This document shows positions 52,943 to 61,655 of a stretch of 64,000 nt of DNA, piece by piece (positions within the stretch are counted from its first letter, which is position 1; every line of letters begins with the position of its first letter). The stretch comes from Chryseolinea lacunae. GTDB lineage: Bacteria > Bacteroidota > Bacteroidia > Cytophagales > Cyclobacteriaceae. The translations under genes were made by a program, and so were the position numbers. A model generated the notes under the pieces. The model saw only the letters and a program-made list of their open reading frames with translations, made no database searches and was not told the DNA's origin. The stretch spans positions 62,001-126,000 of the forward strand of contig NZ_JAERRB010000002.1 of NCBI RefSeq assembly GCF_016735595.1, given 5' to 3'.

Positions 52943-53635
52943 ATGAAAAAAATACTTGTCATAGAAGACGATCATCGCCTTTCGGAGTCGGTTTTGAAAG
53001 CGCTGGAAAAAGAAGGTTATGGATGCGAGCCGGCCTACGACGGACACATGGCATTGAAATCTTTTCAGCAAACAGCCTATCAACTCATCCTGCTTGACAT
53101 CAACCTTCCCAAGATGAACGGCATGGACCTGTGCAAGAAGTTCCGCGAGATCGACGCCGAAGTGCCGATTCTCATCATCACCGCCTTTGGCGACATCGAC
53201 AGCAAGATGGAGGCCTTTGAATTGGGCGCCGACGACTATCTGGTGAAACCCTTTCACCTGCGCGAACTACTGGCAAAAGTGAAGGTATTCCTGAAACGCG
53301 CCGAACAACCCGCCACCACACAACCCCTCTATCAACTTCAGGACATAAAGCTCGATCCCAACAAAAAGATCGCCATCCGCGAAGGCAAAGAAATAAACCT
53401 CACGCCCAAAGAATACGGACTGCTGGAATATCTTTTAAAGAACCGGAACAGAATTGTCTCGAAAGACGAACTGGCCATGAACCTGTGGGATGCCAACTAT
53501 GGTGTGACCCACAACACCATTGAAGTGTATATCAACTTTCTGCGCAATAAGATCGACAAGGAGTTTGAGAAGAAGCTGATCCTCACCAAGCCCGGCTTTG
53601 GTTATTATCTAAACGACAACCGCGATGAATTATAA
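52943..53635 (+). CDS. OmpR-family response regulator (metal-responsive type)
   Basis: A 230-residue protein. The receiver domain (1-118) has acidic pair EDD near 8-10, phosphoacceptor Asp52 (LLDINLPKMNG) and the Lys of DDYLVKPF. The winged DNA-binding domain follows (EINLTPKEYGLLEYLLKNRN, TIEVYINFLRNKID, LTKPGFGYYL). The frame is open upstream to 52835 but MKKILVIEDD at 52943 is the natural start. It overlaps the kinase gene by 11 bases and lies in front of a metal-efflux operon. CusR/CopR-type function is inferred. Confidence 0.92.
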   Translation: MKKILVIEDDHRLSESVLKALEKEGYGCEPAYDGHMALKSFQQTAYQLILLDINLPKMNGMDLCKKFREIDAEVPILIITAFGDIDSKMEAFELGADDYLVKPFHLRELLAKVKVFLKRAEQPATTQPLYQLQDIKLDPNKKIAIREGKEINLTPKEYGLLEYLLKNRNRIVSKDELAMNLWDANYGVTHNTIEVYINFLRNKIDKEFEKKLILTKPGFGYYLNDNRDEL

Positions 53636-54983
53636 GACAAGGCTGACACTGCTTTTTGTTGGGCTGTTCTTCTTTGTGCTTTCGTCCATTCTCGTGTTCA
53701 TCTACATTTCGTATTCCGAATTTCGGCGCGACGAATTTTTTGAACGTCTTCGTGAAAAAAGTTTCAACACAGCCAAGCTGCTCATCGATGTGAAAGAAAT
53801 CGACATCGGGTTGTTAAAAATCATCGATCAGAATTCCATCAACAAGATGTATGACGAGAAGATCCTCATCTTCGACGAAAACAACGCACTCATCTACAGC
53901 AGCCTTGACGACGAAAAAATTCCCTATTCCACCAAAACCATCGAACACATCCGCCGCCGCGCCGACAAATATTATGTGGACGAAGATGGCGACGAAGTGG
54001 TGGGCGTTCACTATACCGGCCAGGGCCACGACTATGTGGTGCTCGCATCGGCCTACGACCGCTATGGCATCAGCAAACTGGAAAACCTGAAAAACCTAGT
54101 CATCATTGCGCTGATGCTGGGCACAGCACTCATTGCGCTGTCGAGCTACATCTACATCCGGCAGGTGTTTCGTCCCATCGACACGCTCAACGCATCGATT
54201 CAAAACATCAGCGAAAATAATCTTCACGAGTTTATAGCCGTTAAAAAAAATCGTGACGAACTGGATCGGCTGGCGTTGAACTATAACCAGATGCTGGCAC
54301 GGCTTTTCAAAGCGTTCGAGTCGCAGCGTGCGTTCGTGCGCAACGCGGCGCATGAATTAAAAACGCCCCTCGCCCTGATACATACCAAGCTGGACCGTCT
54401 CGACGAGTTGGCCGGTTCCCATCCGGAGATGCAGATCTTGCTGAGCAGCCTCGAGCAGGATGTGGATGGGCAGGCAGCGTTGGTAGAGTCGTTGTTGCTC
54501 ATTCAGCGATTGCAATCACAGCTGCCCGTCAACACCGCGAAAGTGCGCATCGACGAGTCGCTCTATGAAAGTGTGAAAGATGGGAGTGTGTCCTTTCCGC
54601 ATCAGACGGTGAAGATCGACATCGAATCGTCTATTGCCACTGAAGACCAGCTGACCGTGCAGGCCAACGCTTTGTTGTTAAAAATTTGTTTTCGCAACCT
54701 CATTGCCAATGCCGCGATGTATGCGGCCACGCCCGAATTGAACATAATTCTGTCAAAAGCCGGGCAGGCCCTGCAACTCGCCTTTGTCAACGCCGGTGAT
54801 GAAGCCATTCCCGATACACGCATTTTCGAACCCTTCTACCGTCAGACCCAGCAACAGGAAAAACCCGGTCACGGGTTGGGCCTCTCCATCGTGAAGCAGA
54901 TCATCGAGCTCATGCAAGGCACCATTGCCTATCGTTTTGAGGCGGGCCGGCACCACTTCGTGCTCACCCTTCCCCACGCCTGA
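53625..54983 (+). CDS. Membrane sensor histidine kinase, partner of the regulator
   Basis: A 452-residue kinase. Two membrane helices (about 10-32 and 158-180) enclose a periplasmic sensor of about 125 residues. A HAMP domain (about 182-235), HisKA with His243 in NAAHELKTPLAL and HATPase_c (about 340-450, FRNLIANAAMY and GHGLGLSIVKQI) follow. It overlaps the response-regulator gene. Position before CusCBA-type genes suggests sensing of a metal ion such as copper or zinc in the periplasm; that is inferred. Confidence 0.92.
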   Translation: MNYKTRLTLLFVGLFFFVLSSILVFIYISYSEFRRDEFFERLREKSFNTAKLLIDVKEIDIGLLKIIDQNSINKMYDEKILIFDENNALIYSSLDDEKIPYSTKTIEHIRRRADKYYVDEDGDEVVGVHYTGQGHDYVVLASAYDRYGISKLENLKNLVIIALMLGTALIALSSYIYIRQVFRPIDTLNASIQNISENNLHEFIAVKKNRDELDRLALNYNQMLARLFKAFESQRAFVRNAAHELKTPLALIHTKLDRLDELAGSHPEMQILLSSLEQDVDGQAALVESLLLIQRLQSQLPVNTAKVRIDESLYESVKDGSVSFPHQTVKIDIESSIATEDQLTVQANALLLKICFRNLIANAAMYAATPELNIILSKAGQALQLAFVNAGDEAIPDTRIFEPFYRQTQQQEKPGHGLGLSIVKQIIELMQGTIAYRFEAGRHHFVLTLPHA

Positions 54984-54990
54984 TATTTTA

Positions 54991-55020
54991 TTTAAGGTTT
55001 ATTTAAGGTTGCCTTTAAGG
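54991..55020 (+). promoter_or_regulatory. Three direct repeats TTTAAGG, likely response-regulator boxes
   Basis: TTTAAGG occurs at 54991-54997, 55002-55008 and 55014-55020. The spacing of 11 and 12 bases places each on the same helix face, the arrangement bound by OmpR/PhoB regulators. They lie between the kinase stop and the TolC start (55065), so this is a likely site for the regulator encoded just upstream. Confidence 0.65.
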
Positions 55021-55064
55021 CGCGCTAAAGACCACATCCGTTCTTTTGTGTAAAGAGAATATTG

Positions 55065-56321
55065 ATGCGTTTGTTTCGAGTAGTGCCAGTGTTAGCGTTT
55101 TTGTGTGTCAGCCTTTTCGTTCACGCGCAAGACACCCTGAGGGTGACCATGCTGCAAGCCGACAGCTTGCTGGTGGCGCGCAACCTGTCGTTGCTGGCGT
55201 ATAAGTATGAGGTGGACATGGCGGATGCACGAACGATCCAGGAAAAATTGTTCAGCAACCCACAACTCTACACCGAGTGGAATTTATACAATCCCACCGC
55301 GCAAAAGTGGTTCGACACCGGCAAGAACGGGCAGAAGATTGTGCAGTTGCAACAGGTGTTTCGCATTGCCGGCCAACGCAAAACGTCTATACGCCTGGCC
55401 GAAGAGGAAAAACGAATGACGCAGTGGCAATACTATGAGTTGGCGCGAAGCCTCAAGTATGAGCTGCACGTGAGTTTCTATCGCTACTACTATCTCAACA
55501 ACGCCATTGTGAACATCCGTTCGCGGCTCGACTTGCTGAAGAACCTCATCGGCATCTACGAACTGCAATACAACAAGGGCAACATATCGCTTCAGGAGCT
55601 GACGCGCCTCAAGTCGACATATTTCGAGATCAACAACAAAGTGAACGACACGCAAACCGAACTGGTGCGCCTGCAGGAAAACCTTAAGGTGTTGCTGGCC
55701 GACGACCGCGCCATTGCACCGCGCCGCGAAGCCACCGACGGTGTGGTGGCGCTCCTGCCTGCGCTCACGCTGCCGGAGCTACTGGCAAAGTCGATGGAAA
55801 ATCGTCCGGAAATAAAAGAAGCACAAAGCATTCAAGCCCAGCACCAGCTTCGCTATTCGTTGGCGCGCAAGGAAGCCATACCCAACCTGACGGGCGGTGC
55901 GGTCTATGATCAGAACGGAAGTTATGTGCCAAACTATACCGGTGTTTCCGTAGGGCTCCAGATTCCACTGTTCAACCGAAACCAGGGAAAAATTCGGGAA
56001 TCTAAAATAGGCATAGCCCAGGCCGACGTGTTGTTGCAAAGCCGTCGCCAGGAAATCACACGCCAGGTGGAGGCCGCCTGGAAAATATATCAACTGCTGG
56101 ATGCGCAATACAAGGCGTCGGGCACGGACTTCGAAGCCCAGTTGGATTTGCTCAGCAAGGGGCTGGTGAGCAACTACAGCAAGAACAACATATCGCTGCT
56201 GGAATTCACCGACATGTTCGAAGCCTATAACTCCAGCATCATCGAAGTGAATCAACTGAAAGCCGATTTAAATAAGTCTTATGAAGAACTCAATTATGCC
56301 GTGGGTGAAGATCTCCGTTGA
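55065..56321 (+). CDS. TolC-family outer-membrane efflux protein
   Basis: A 418-residue exported protein. Signal peptide MRLFRVVPVLAFLCVSLFVHAQ; then the two OEP repeats of TolC: LLVARNLSLLAYKYEVDMAD at the front, and later LSLARKEAIPNLTGGAVYD and TRQVEAAWKIYQLLDAQYKA. It forms the outer-membrane channel of a tripartite pump. It is CusC/CzcC-like. It overlaps the next gene by 41 bases, which argues for coupled translation with the adaptor. Confidence 0.92.
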   Translation: MRLFRVVPVLAFLCVSLFVHAQDTLRVTMLQADSLLVARNLSLLAYKYEVDMADARTIQEKLFSNPQLYTEWNLYNPTAQKWFDTGKNGQKIVQLQQVFRIAGQRKTSIRLAEEEKRMTQWQYYELARSLKYELHVSFYRYYYLNNAIVNIRSRLDLLKNLIGIYELQYNKGNISLQELTRLKSTYFEINNKVNDTQTELVRLQENLKVLLADDRAIAPRREATDGVVALLPALTLPELLAKSMENRPEIKEAQSIQAQHQLRYSLARKEAIPNLTGGAVYDQNGSYVPNYTGVSVGLQIPLFNRNQGKIRESKIGIAQADVLLQSRRQEITRQVEAAWKIYQLLDAQYKASGTDFEAQLDLLSKGLVSNYSKNNISLLEFTDMFEAYNSSIIEVNQLKADLNKSYEELNYAVGEDLR

Positions 56322-57408
56322 CCGTTACCCATGGGCACCGTTTGTGGCCATGATAGTGCTGTTGGTGGTGGGATGCGAACCGAAGAAAACGGAAGATGTG
56401 GCAGAGAACAAAGCGTTTGCCCTGAGCGACACGATGCTGAAGAGCATCCGCCTCGACACGGTGAAGATCAAACCCGTGAACGGCGCTCTGAACCTGAACG
56501 GAAAAATTGTGGCGGACGAAAACCGTCTCGTCGAAATTTTCCCCATCGTGGGCGGAAACGTAGTGGAGGTGGATGCCGAGCTGGGCGACTATGTGAAGAA
56601 GAACCAGACGCTGGCAACAATCAAGAGCGGTGAAGTGGCGGAATACGATCGTCAGCTTATCGAAGCACAGTCTGACGTGCTGGTGGCCCAGAAGAATCTG
56701 AGTGTGAAGCAGGATTTGTATGATTCAAAGCTGTCGTCGGACCGTGAGTTGGTGGCGGCGCAAAAAGAACTGGAGAAAGCCGAAGCCTCGCTGCGGCGCA
56801 TCACCGAAACGTTTTCCATCTACAATTTCAACAAACAGTCGGAATACAGACTGAAGGCGCCCATCAAGGGATTTGTGATCTACAAAAACATTACGCGCGA
56901 CATGACGTTGCCCGCCGGGCACACCGAGAGTGTGTTCACCGTGGCGGAGCTGGACGAAGTGTGGGCCATTGCCGATGTCTATGAAAGCGACATCTCGCGC
57001 ATCAAAGACGGTATGAACGTTTCCATCACCACGCTCAGCTATCCGGGCGACGTGATTCTGGGACGCATCGATAAAATTTTCAGTGTGCTTGATCCGGAAA
57101 CAAAGACGATGAAGGTGAGGATCAGAATTCCAAACCCGCAGTTCAAGCTGAAGCCGCAGATGCTGGCCACGATCAAAGCTGTGTATCATGAAGACAAAAG
57201 CCTCACGGCGGTGCCTTCGTCGGCCATCATCTTCGACAACAGTCGTCAGTTTGTGATGATCTTCAAAGACCGCTACAACATTGAGACCCGCGAAGTGGAA
57301 GTGTATAAAACGGCCGACGAAACCACGTGGATCACCCACGGCGTGAAACCCGGCGAGGTAGTGATCAGCCATAACCAACTTTTCATCTACGACGCTCTTA
57401 ACGACTAG
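56281..57408 (+). CDS. RND efflux membrane-fusion protein (CusB/CzcB type)
   Basis: A 375-residue lipoprotein; the lipobox LLVVGC follows a short hydrophobic stretch. The HlyD/biotinyl-lipoyl domain (about 90-110, VVEVDAELGDYVKKNQTLATI), a hairpin coiled coil (about 115-175) and beta-barrel domains (DEVWAIADVYESDISRIKDG) are visible. It links the RND pump to the TolC channel and in CusB-type proteins carries the metal. ATG 56281 overlaps tolC; a later ATG at 56296 is also possible. Confidence 0.92.
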   Translation: MKNSIMPWVKISVDRYPWAPFVAMIVLLVVGCEPKKTEDVAENKAFALSDTMLKSIRLDTVKIKPVNGALNLNGKIVADENRLVEIFPIVGGNVVEVDAELGDYVKKNQTLATIKSGEVAEYDRQLIEAQSDVLVAQKNLSVKQDLYDSKLSSDRELVAAQKELEKAEASLRRITETFSIYNFNKQSEYRLKAPIKGFVIYKNITRDMTLPAGHTESVFTVAELDEVWAIADVYESDISRIKDGMNVSITTLSYPGDVILGRIDKIFSVLDPETKTMKVRIRIPNPQFKLKPQMLATIKAVYHEDKSLTAVPSSAIIFDNSRQFVMIFKDRYNIETREVEVYKTADETTWITHGVKPGEVVISHNQLFIYDALND

Positions 57409-57411
57409 CGC

Positions 57412-60400
57412 ATGATCAAGCTGATAAAAAATATCGTCGCGTTTTCGTTGAAGAACCGGTTCTTCACCTTCTTCTGGGTCGCCATCATGGTGATTGCCGG
57501 GGTGGTGAGCTATAAGAATACGCCCATTGAAGCCTTTCCCGATGTGACCAACACACAGATCATCATCGTGACTGAATGGCAAGGAAGGAGCGCACAGGAG
57601 ATCGAACGGTTTGTGTCCATCCCCATCGAGGTGGCCATGAACTCTGTGCAGAAGAAAACAAACGTGCGCTCCATTTCCATGTTCGGGCTGTCGGTGATCA
57701 AAATTATTTTTGAAGACAACGTGGAAGATTTTTTCGCCCGCCAGCAGGTGAACAACCAGCTGGTGAACGTGAACCTGCCCGACGGCGTGGACCCCGAGGT
57801 GCAGCCACCCTATGGTCCCACGGGAGAAATTTTCCGCTACGTTCTCACCTCCAAAAGCAAAGACACCCGCGAGCTGCTGACCATCCAGAACTGGACCATC
57901 GACCGCCAGCTCCGTGCTGTGCCTGGCGTGGCCGATGTGGTGGCCTTTGGCGGACGTGAAAAAATCTACGAGATCCAGGTGAACCCTGCCTTGCTGAACC
58001 GCTATGACATCACCCCCCTGGATGTGTATCAGGCCGTGACCAAAAGCAACATCAATGTGGGAGGCGATGTGATCGAGAAAAACGGTCAGGCCTATGTGGT
58101 GCGCGGCATGGGCTTGCTCAACTCCACCGAAGACATCGAAAACATTATCATAGCCGATCGCGCGGGCGTGCCCGTGCTGGTGAAGAACGTGGCGGGCGTA
58201 ATGCAGTCTGACCTGCCCCGCGTGGGCCAGGTAGGCCTGAACAAAATCGACGATGTGGTGGAAGGCATTGTGGTGATGCGCAAAGGCGAAAACCCCAGCG
58301 AAGTGCTGCAACGTGTGAAGGCAAAGATCGAAGAATTGAACACACACATTCTGCCCGGCGACGTGCGCATGGCCACGTTCTACGACCGCGACGTGCTCAT
58401 GACCTACACCACCCACACGGTGATGCACAACCTGGTGGAAGGCATCGTGTTTGTGACGGCCATCGTGCTGCTCTTCATGGCCGACTGGCGCACCACGCTC
58501 ATTGTGTCTATCATTATACCGCTTTCACTGCTCTTTGCATTTTTCTGTCTGAGAATGAAAGGCATGAGCGCCAACCTGCTTTCGCTGGGGGCGATCGACT
58601 TCGGCATCATTATCGATGGGGCCGTGGTGATGGTGGAAGGAATATTTGTGACGCTCGACCACACGGCCCGGAAGTATGGAATGGAGCGGTTCAACAAAAT
58701 CAGCAAGCTGGGACTCATCAAAAAAACAGCGTCGCGCACAGGCCTGGCGGTGTTCTTTTCGAAACTCATCATCATCACCGCGTTGCTTCCCATTTTCTCT
58801 TTTGAAAAAGTGGAAGGTAAAATGTTTTCGCCGCTGGCCTACACGCTTGGGTTCGCCTTGCTGGGCGCGCTCATCTTCACGCTCACGCTGGTGCCCGTGT
58901 TGAGTGCCGTGTTGCTGAAAAAGAATGTGAAAGAGAAACACACATTCATTGTCACCTTCTTCGATCGCATTGTGTCCAAAGGATTTGCCTGGACGTTTTC
59001 GCACAAAGTGGTGAGCGTTTCGGTGGCCATGCTCATTGTGGCGGGCACGTTGTTCTCGACCAAGTGGCTGGGTACAGAATTTTTGCCACAGCTGAACGAA
59101 GGTGCATTGTGGGTGGAAGCAAAGATGCCAATGAGCATGTCGCTGAACGAAACGGTGAAGATGGTGCACACGCTGCGCAACGAGCTGAGCTCGTTCAACG
59201 AAGTGAATGGCGTGCTCTCACAAACCGGCCGCTCCAACGACGGCACCGACCCCAGCGGATTTTATTATGTGCAGATGCAGGTCAACCTGAAGCCCAAAGA
59301 GGAGTGGGGGCGCAAGATCAGCATGGACGGTCTCATTGAAGAGATGGACCACAAGCTCAAAAAATACCAGGGCATCAACTACAACTATTCGCAGCCCATC
59401 ATCGACAACGTGGCCGAAGCGGTGGCCGGCATGAACGCCAACAACGCCGTGAAAATATTCGGACCCGATTTGGCTGAGCTCGACAAGCTGGCCTCGCAGG
59501 TGCTGGCCAGCATCAACAACGTGCCGGGCATAAAAGACGCCGGCATCTTGAGAAATGTGGGACAGCCCGAGATTCAGATAAAACTACACGATCATAAAAT
59601 GGCCCTCTATGGTGTGACCACCAGCGATGCACAAGCCGTGATTGAAATGGCCATCGGGGGCAAAACGGCATCGGTGATGTATGAAGGTGAGAAAAAATTC
59701 GACATACGCTTGCGCTTTCCCTACGAATACCGCAAGTCGGAGCAGGAAATCACCAACATTTTGGTGCCTACCTTAAAAGGTAGTAAGGTGGCACTGAATG
59801 AAATTGCTACGGTCACCTCCATCACGGGCCCCGCGTTTATCTATCGCGACAACAACAGCCGTTTCATCGGCGTGAAGTTCACGGTGCGCGAACGCGATTT
59901 GGGCAGCACCATTGCCGAAGCGCAGCAGCGTGTGAAAGAACGTGTGCACATTCCACAAGGCTACACCGTGCAGTGGACGGGCGAGTTCGAAAACCAGGTG
60001 CGTGCCACGGCACGGCTGGCGCAAGTAGTGCCCCTCAGTCTCATCGCCATCTTTGTGCTGCTGTTCATCACGTTTGGCAATGCCAAAGATGCGGGCCTGG
60101 TGCTCATCAACGTGCCGTTTGCGTTGATCGGCGGTATCCTGGCCATTCATTTCACGGGCATCAACTTCGGCATCTCGGCGGGGGTGGGCTTCATTGCCCT
60201 GTTCGGAATCTGCGTGCAGAACGGGGTGATACTCATTACGGAATTCAATGAAAATTTACGAAACGATATGAACCTGCCCGACGCCATTGCGTTGGGGATC
60301 AGGCAACGCACACGGCCCGTTGTGATGACGGCGCTGATGGCGTCAATAGGTCTTATGCCCGCGGCGTTGTCCACAGGTATTGGGTCAGAAAGTCAGAAAC

Positions 60401-60528
60401 CGTTGGCCATAGTGATAATCGGGGGGTTAATCACGGCCACGGTTCTGATTTTACTGATTTTCCCAATTTTTTATGAACTTGTGAACCGGCGTAAACATGG
60501 CCGACCATCCAAACCCGAAAGTGTATGA
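57412..60528 (+). CDS. Heavy-metal RND efflux transporter (CusA/CzcA family)
   Basis: A 1038-residue inner-membrane pump with 12 helices in two six-helix halves. The first helix is followed by TPIEAFPDVTNTQIIIVTEW, standard for the family. The helix-4 signature DFGIIIDGAVVMVEG is that of heavy-metal RND proteins. It exchanges protons for metal ions (copper/silver or cobalt/zinc/cadmium). Which metal is not settled: the methionine relay of CusA cannot be confirmed by eye. It lies 3 bases after the adaptor and overlaps the next gene by four. Confidence 0.94.
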   Translation: MIKLIKNIVAFSLKNRFFTFFWVAIMVIAGVVSYKNTPIEAFPDVTNTQIIIVTEWQGRSAQEIERFVSIPIEVAMNSVQKKTNVRSISMFGLSVIKIIFEDNVEDFFARQQVNNQLVNVNLPDGVDPEVQPPYGPTGEIFRYVLTSKSKDTRELLTIQNWTIDRQLRAVPGVADVVAFGGREKIYEIQVNPALLNRYDITPLDVYQAVTKSNINVGGDVIEKNGQAYVVRGMGLLNSTEDIENIIIADRAGVPVLVKNVAGVMQSDLPRVGQVGLNKIDDVVEGIVVMRKGENPSEVLQRVKAKIEELNTHILPGDVRMATFYDRDVLMTYTTHTVMHNLVEGIVFVTAIVLLFMADWRTTLIVSIIIPLSLLFAFFCLRMKGMSANLLSLGAIDFGIIIDGAVVMVEGIFVTLDHTARKYGMERFNKISKLGLIKKTASRTGLAVFFSKLIIITALLPIFSFEKVEGKMFSPLAYTLGFALLGALIFTLTLVPVLSAVLLKKNVKEKHTFIVTFFDRIVSKGFAWTFSHKVVSVSVAMLIVAGTLFSTKWLGTEFLPQLNEGALWVEAKMPMSMSLNETVKMVHTLRNELSSFNEVNGVLSQTGRSNDGTDPSGFYYVQMQVNLKPKEEWGRKISMDGLIEEMDHKLKKYQGINYNYSQPIIDNVAEAVAGMNANNAVKIFGPDLAELDKLASQVLASINNVPGIKDAGILRNVGQPEIQIKLHDHKMALYGVTTSDAQAVIEMAIGGKTASVMYEGEKKFDIRLRFPYEYRKSEQEITNILVPTLKGSKVALNEIATVTSITGPAFIYRDNNSRFIGVKFTVRERDLGSTIAEAQQRVKERVHIPQGYTVQWTGEFENQVRATARLAQVVPLSLIAIFVLLFITFGNAKDAGLVLINVPFALIGGILAIHFTGINFGISAGVGFIALFGICVQNGVILITEFNENLRNDMNLPDAIALGIRQRTRPVVMTALMASIGLMPAALSTGIGSESQKPLAIVIIGGLITATVLILLIFPIFYELVNRRKHGRPSKPESV

Positions 60529-61115
60529 GAAACGTAATGCATTTCCTTATCCTGATGCTGTTGCAATTTCCCTTGCTTCACGTCAGCGCATTCAGCCAAC
60601 ATGCCGACCGCGACAACGTGCTGGTCAACGGCATCTTTGTGACACCGCAGGATCTGGCCACCACCAACGTGCTGCAGGCAAACAAAACCGACAACCTCAA
60701 CAACGTGGTGGTGAACCTCGACAAAAACGTGTTGCTGATTCGCGACGGCTTCGAAAAGAAATATAAATTCGGCAGCCTCTCCGGCTATTACAAAGACGGC
60801 TACCGCTACCGCGCCTATGGCACACAAAGCATCTTCTCCACCTTTGGCTACTACAAAGTGCTTGACGATGCCGGACTGATTATCTACTCCAAACGTTCGA
60901 GCAACAACAAAACCGGAGGCAAAACTTTTTATTACTACAGCACCGGTTGGGACGCACCCTTGCGCAAGCTCACCAAAGCCAATCTGAAAAAAGATTTCGC
61001 CGCCGACGCGGCATTTGTGGAGGCCGCCAGCGATGCGCTTGCTAACCAGCTTTTTCTGACAGAACGCAACGGCCGCACACTCATCAACGACCTCTACCTT
61101 TCGCGCGGAAAGTAG
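60525..61115 (+). CDS. Exported protein of unknown function, end of efflux operon
   Basis: A 196-residue protein with signal peptide MRNVMHFLILMLLQFPLLHV... cleaved near SAFSQ. The mature part has many tyrosines and a beta-rich middle (FGSLSGYYKDGYRYRAYG, GGKTFYYYSTGWDAPLRKL). I do not recognise it. Its ATG overlaps the RND stop in ATGA, so it is translated with the pump and may be a periplasmic accessory. A terminator follows at 61142. Confidence 0.8.
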   Translation: MRNVMHFLILMLLQFPLLHVSAFSQHADRDNVLVNGIFVTPQDLATTNVLQANKTDNLNNVVVNLDKNVLLIRDGFEKKYKFGSLSGYYKDGYRYRAYGTQSIFSTFGYYKVLDDAGLIIYSKRSSNNKTGGKTFYYYSTGWDAPLRKLTKANLKKDFAADAAFVEAASDALANQLFLTERNGRTLINDLYLSRGK

Positions 61116-61141
61116 ACAGTAACCAGACGTCAAAAAAGAAG

Positions 61142-61177
61142 ACGCTTCTGTCCCTGAGGATGGAAGCGTTTTAGTTT
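61142..61177 (+). terminator. Terminator of the efflux operon
   Basis: A 12-bp stem with two G-U pairs (ACGCTTCTGTCC 61142-61153, GGATGGAAGCGT 61158-61169), a 4-base loop and TTTAGTTT. Confidence 0.8.
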
Positions 61178-61265
61178 GGAGGGATACCATCAACATAAAG
61201 GCTAACAACTTTTCTTTGAGCGGATGCTTAGCGGAAAATAATACGCATCACGTTTGTTCATCTTC

Positions 61266-61300
61266 AAAAAAAATGCCCGCAACGAAAAATCGCTACGGGC
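61266..61300 (-). terminator. Minus-strand terminator
   Basis: On the minus strand GCCCG (61300-61296) pairs with CGGGC (61279-61275), with an inner CGA/TCG pair, followed by A and eight T. It would stop leftward transcripts, such as that of the RND gene at 61656, after they cross the small XRE gene. Confidence 0.65.
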
Positions 61301-61367
61301 TCAGCTGGACTCCACGGCGCACCCCGCGAAGGGCGCAAATCTTTATCTGAAACAAGATTACTGAAAG

Positions 61368-61385
61368 TATAGCGAATTTGCTATA
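61368..61385. promoter_or_regulatory. XRE operator, site 1
   Basis: TATAGC, GAATTT, GCTATA: a perfect 6-bp inverted repeat with a 6-base spacer, 33 bases upstream of the XRE start codon. A near copy lies at 61402-61419. Confidence 0.65.
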
Positions 61386-61401
61386 CCCTCGCATATGTTT
61401 T

Positions 61402-61419
61402 TGTAGCAGATTTGCTATA
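61402..61419. promoter_or_regulatory. XRE operator, site 2, overlapping the start codon
   Basis: TGTAGC, AGATTT, GCTATA. Its last base is the A of the ATG at 61419. Centre-to-centre distance to site 1 is 34 bases, about three helical turns. Binding here would block transcription start and possibly ribosome access. Confidence 0.6.
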
Positions 61420-61652
61420 TGACGGTGAATGCAAAACGGCGTAATGTCAAGAAGCTAATCGCTTTTGGAACGAACCTTCAACGGATCCGGCTTGAGAAGG
61501 GACTATCACAGGAAGATTTGGCGCACCTGGCCAACGTGGCCTACACCACCATCAACCGGTTGGAAAACGGCCGGCTCAACACCGGCGTCTCCACGATTTT
61601 CGATTTGGCAAGAGCCTTGAAGGTGTCGCCAAAAGAGCTCTTCGAATTCTGA
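61419..61652 (+). CDS. Small XRE-family transcriptional regulator
   Basis: A 77-residue protein made of one Cro/C1 HTH (GTNLQRIRLEKGLSQEDLAH, VAYTTINRLENGRLNTGVST) plus a short C-terminal helix. Two matching inverted repeats directly upstream, one overlapping its start, strongly suggest self-repression. It is convergent with the RND pump gene whose stop lies four bases away. No toxin partner or phage gene is next to it. Confidence 0.88.
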   Translation: MTVNAKRRNVKKLIAFGTNLQRIRLEKGLSQEDLAHLANVAYTTINRLENGRLNTGVSTIFDLARALKVSPKELFEF

Positions 61653-61655
61653 GGT

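Noticed and set aside
56725-58428. 567-codon minus-strand frame opposite the MFP and RND genes
   Set aside because: It is a shadow of a strongly supported gene; its translation is histidine- and valine-rich with no domain.
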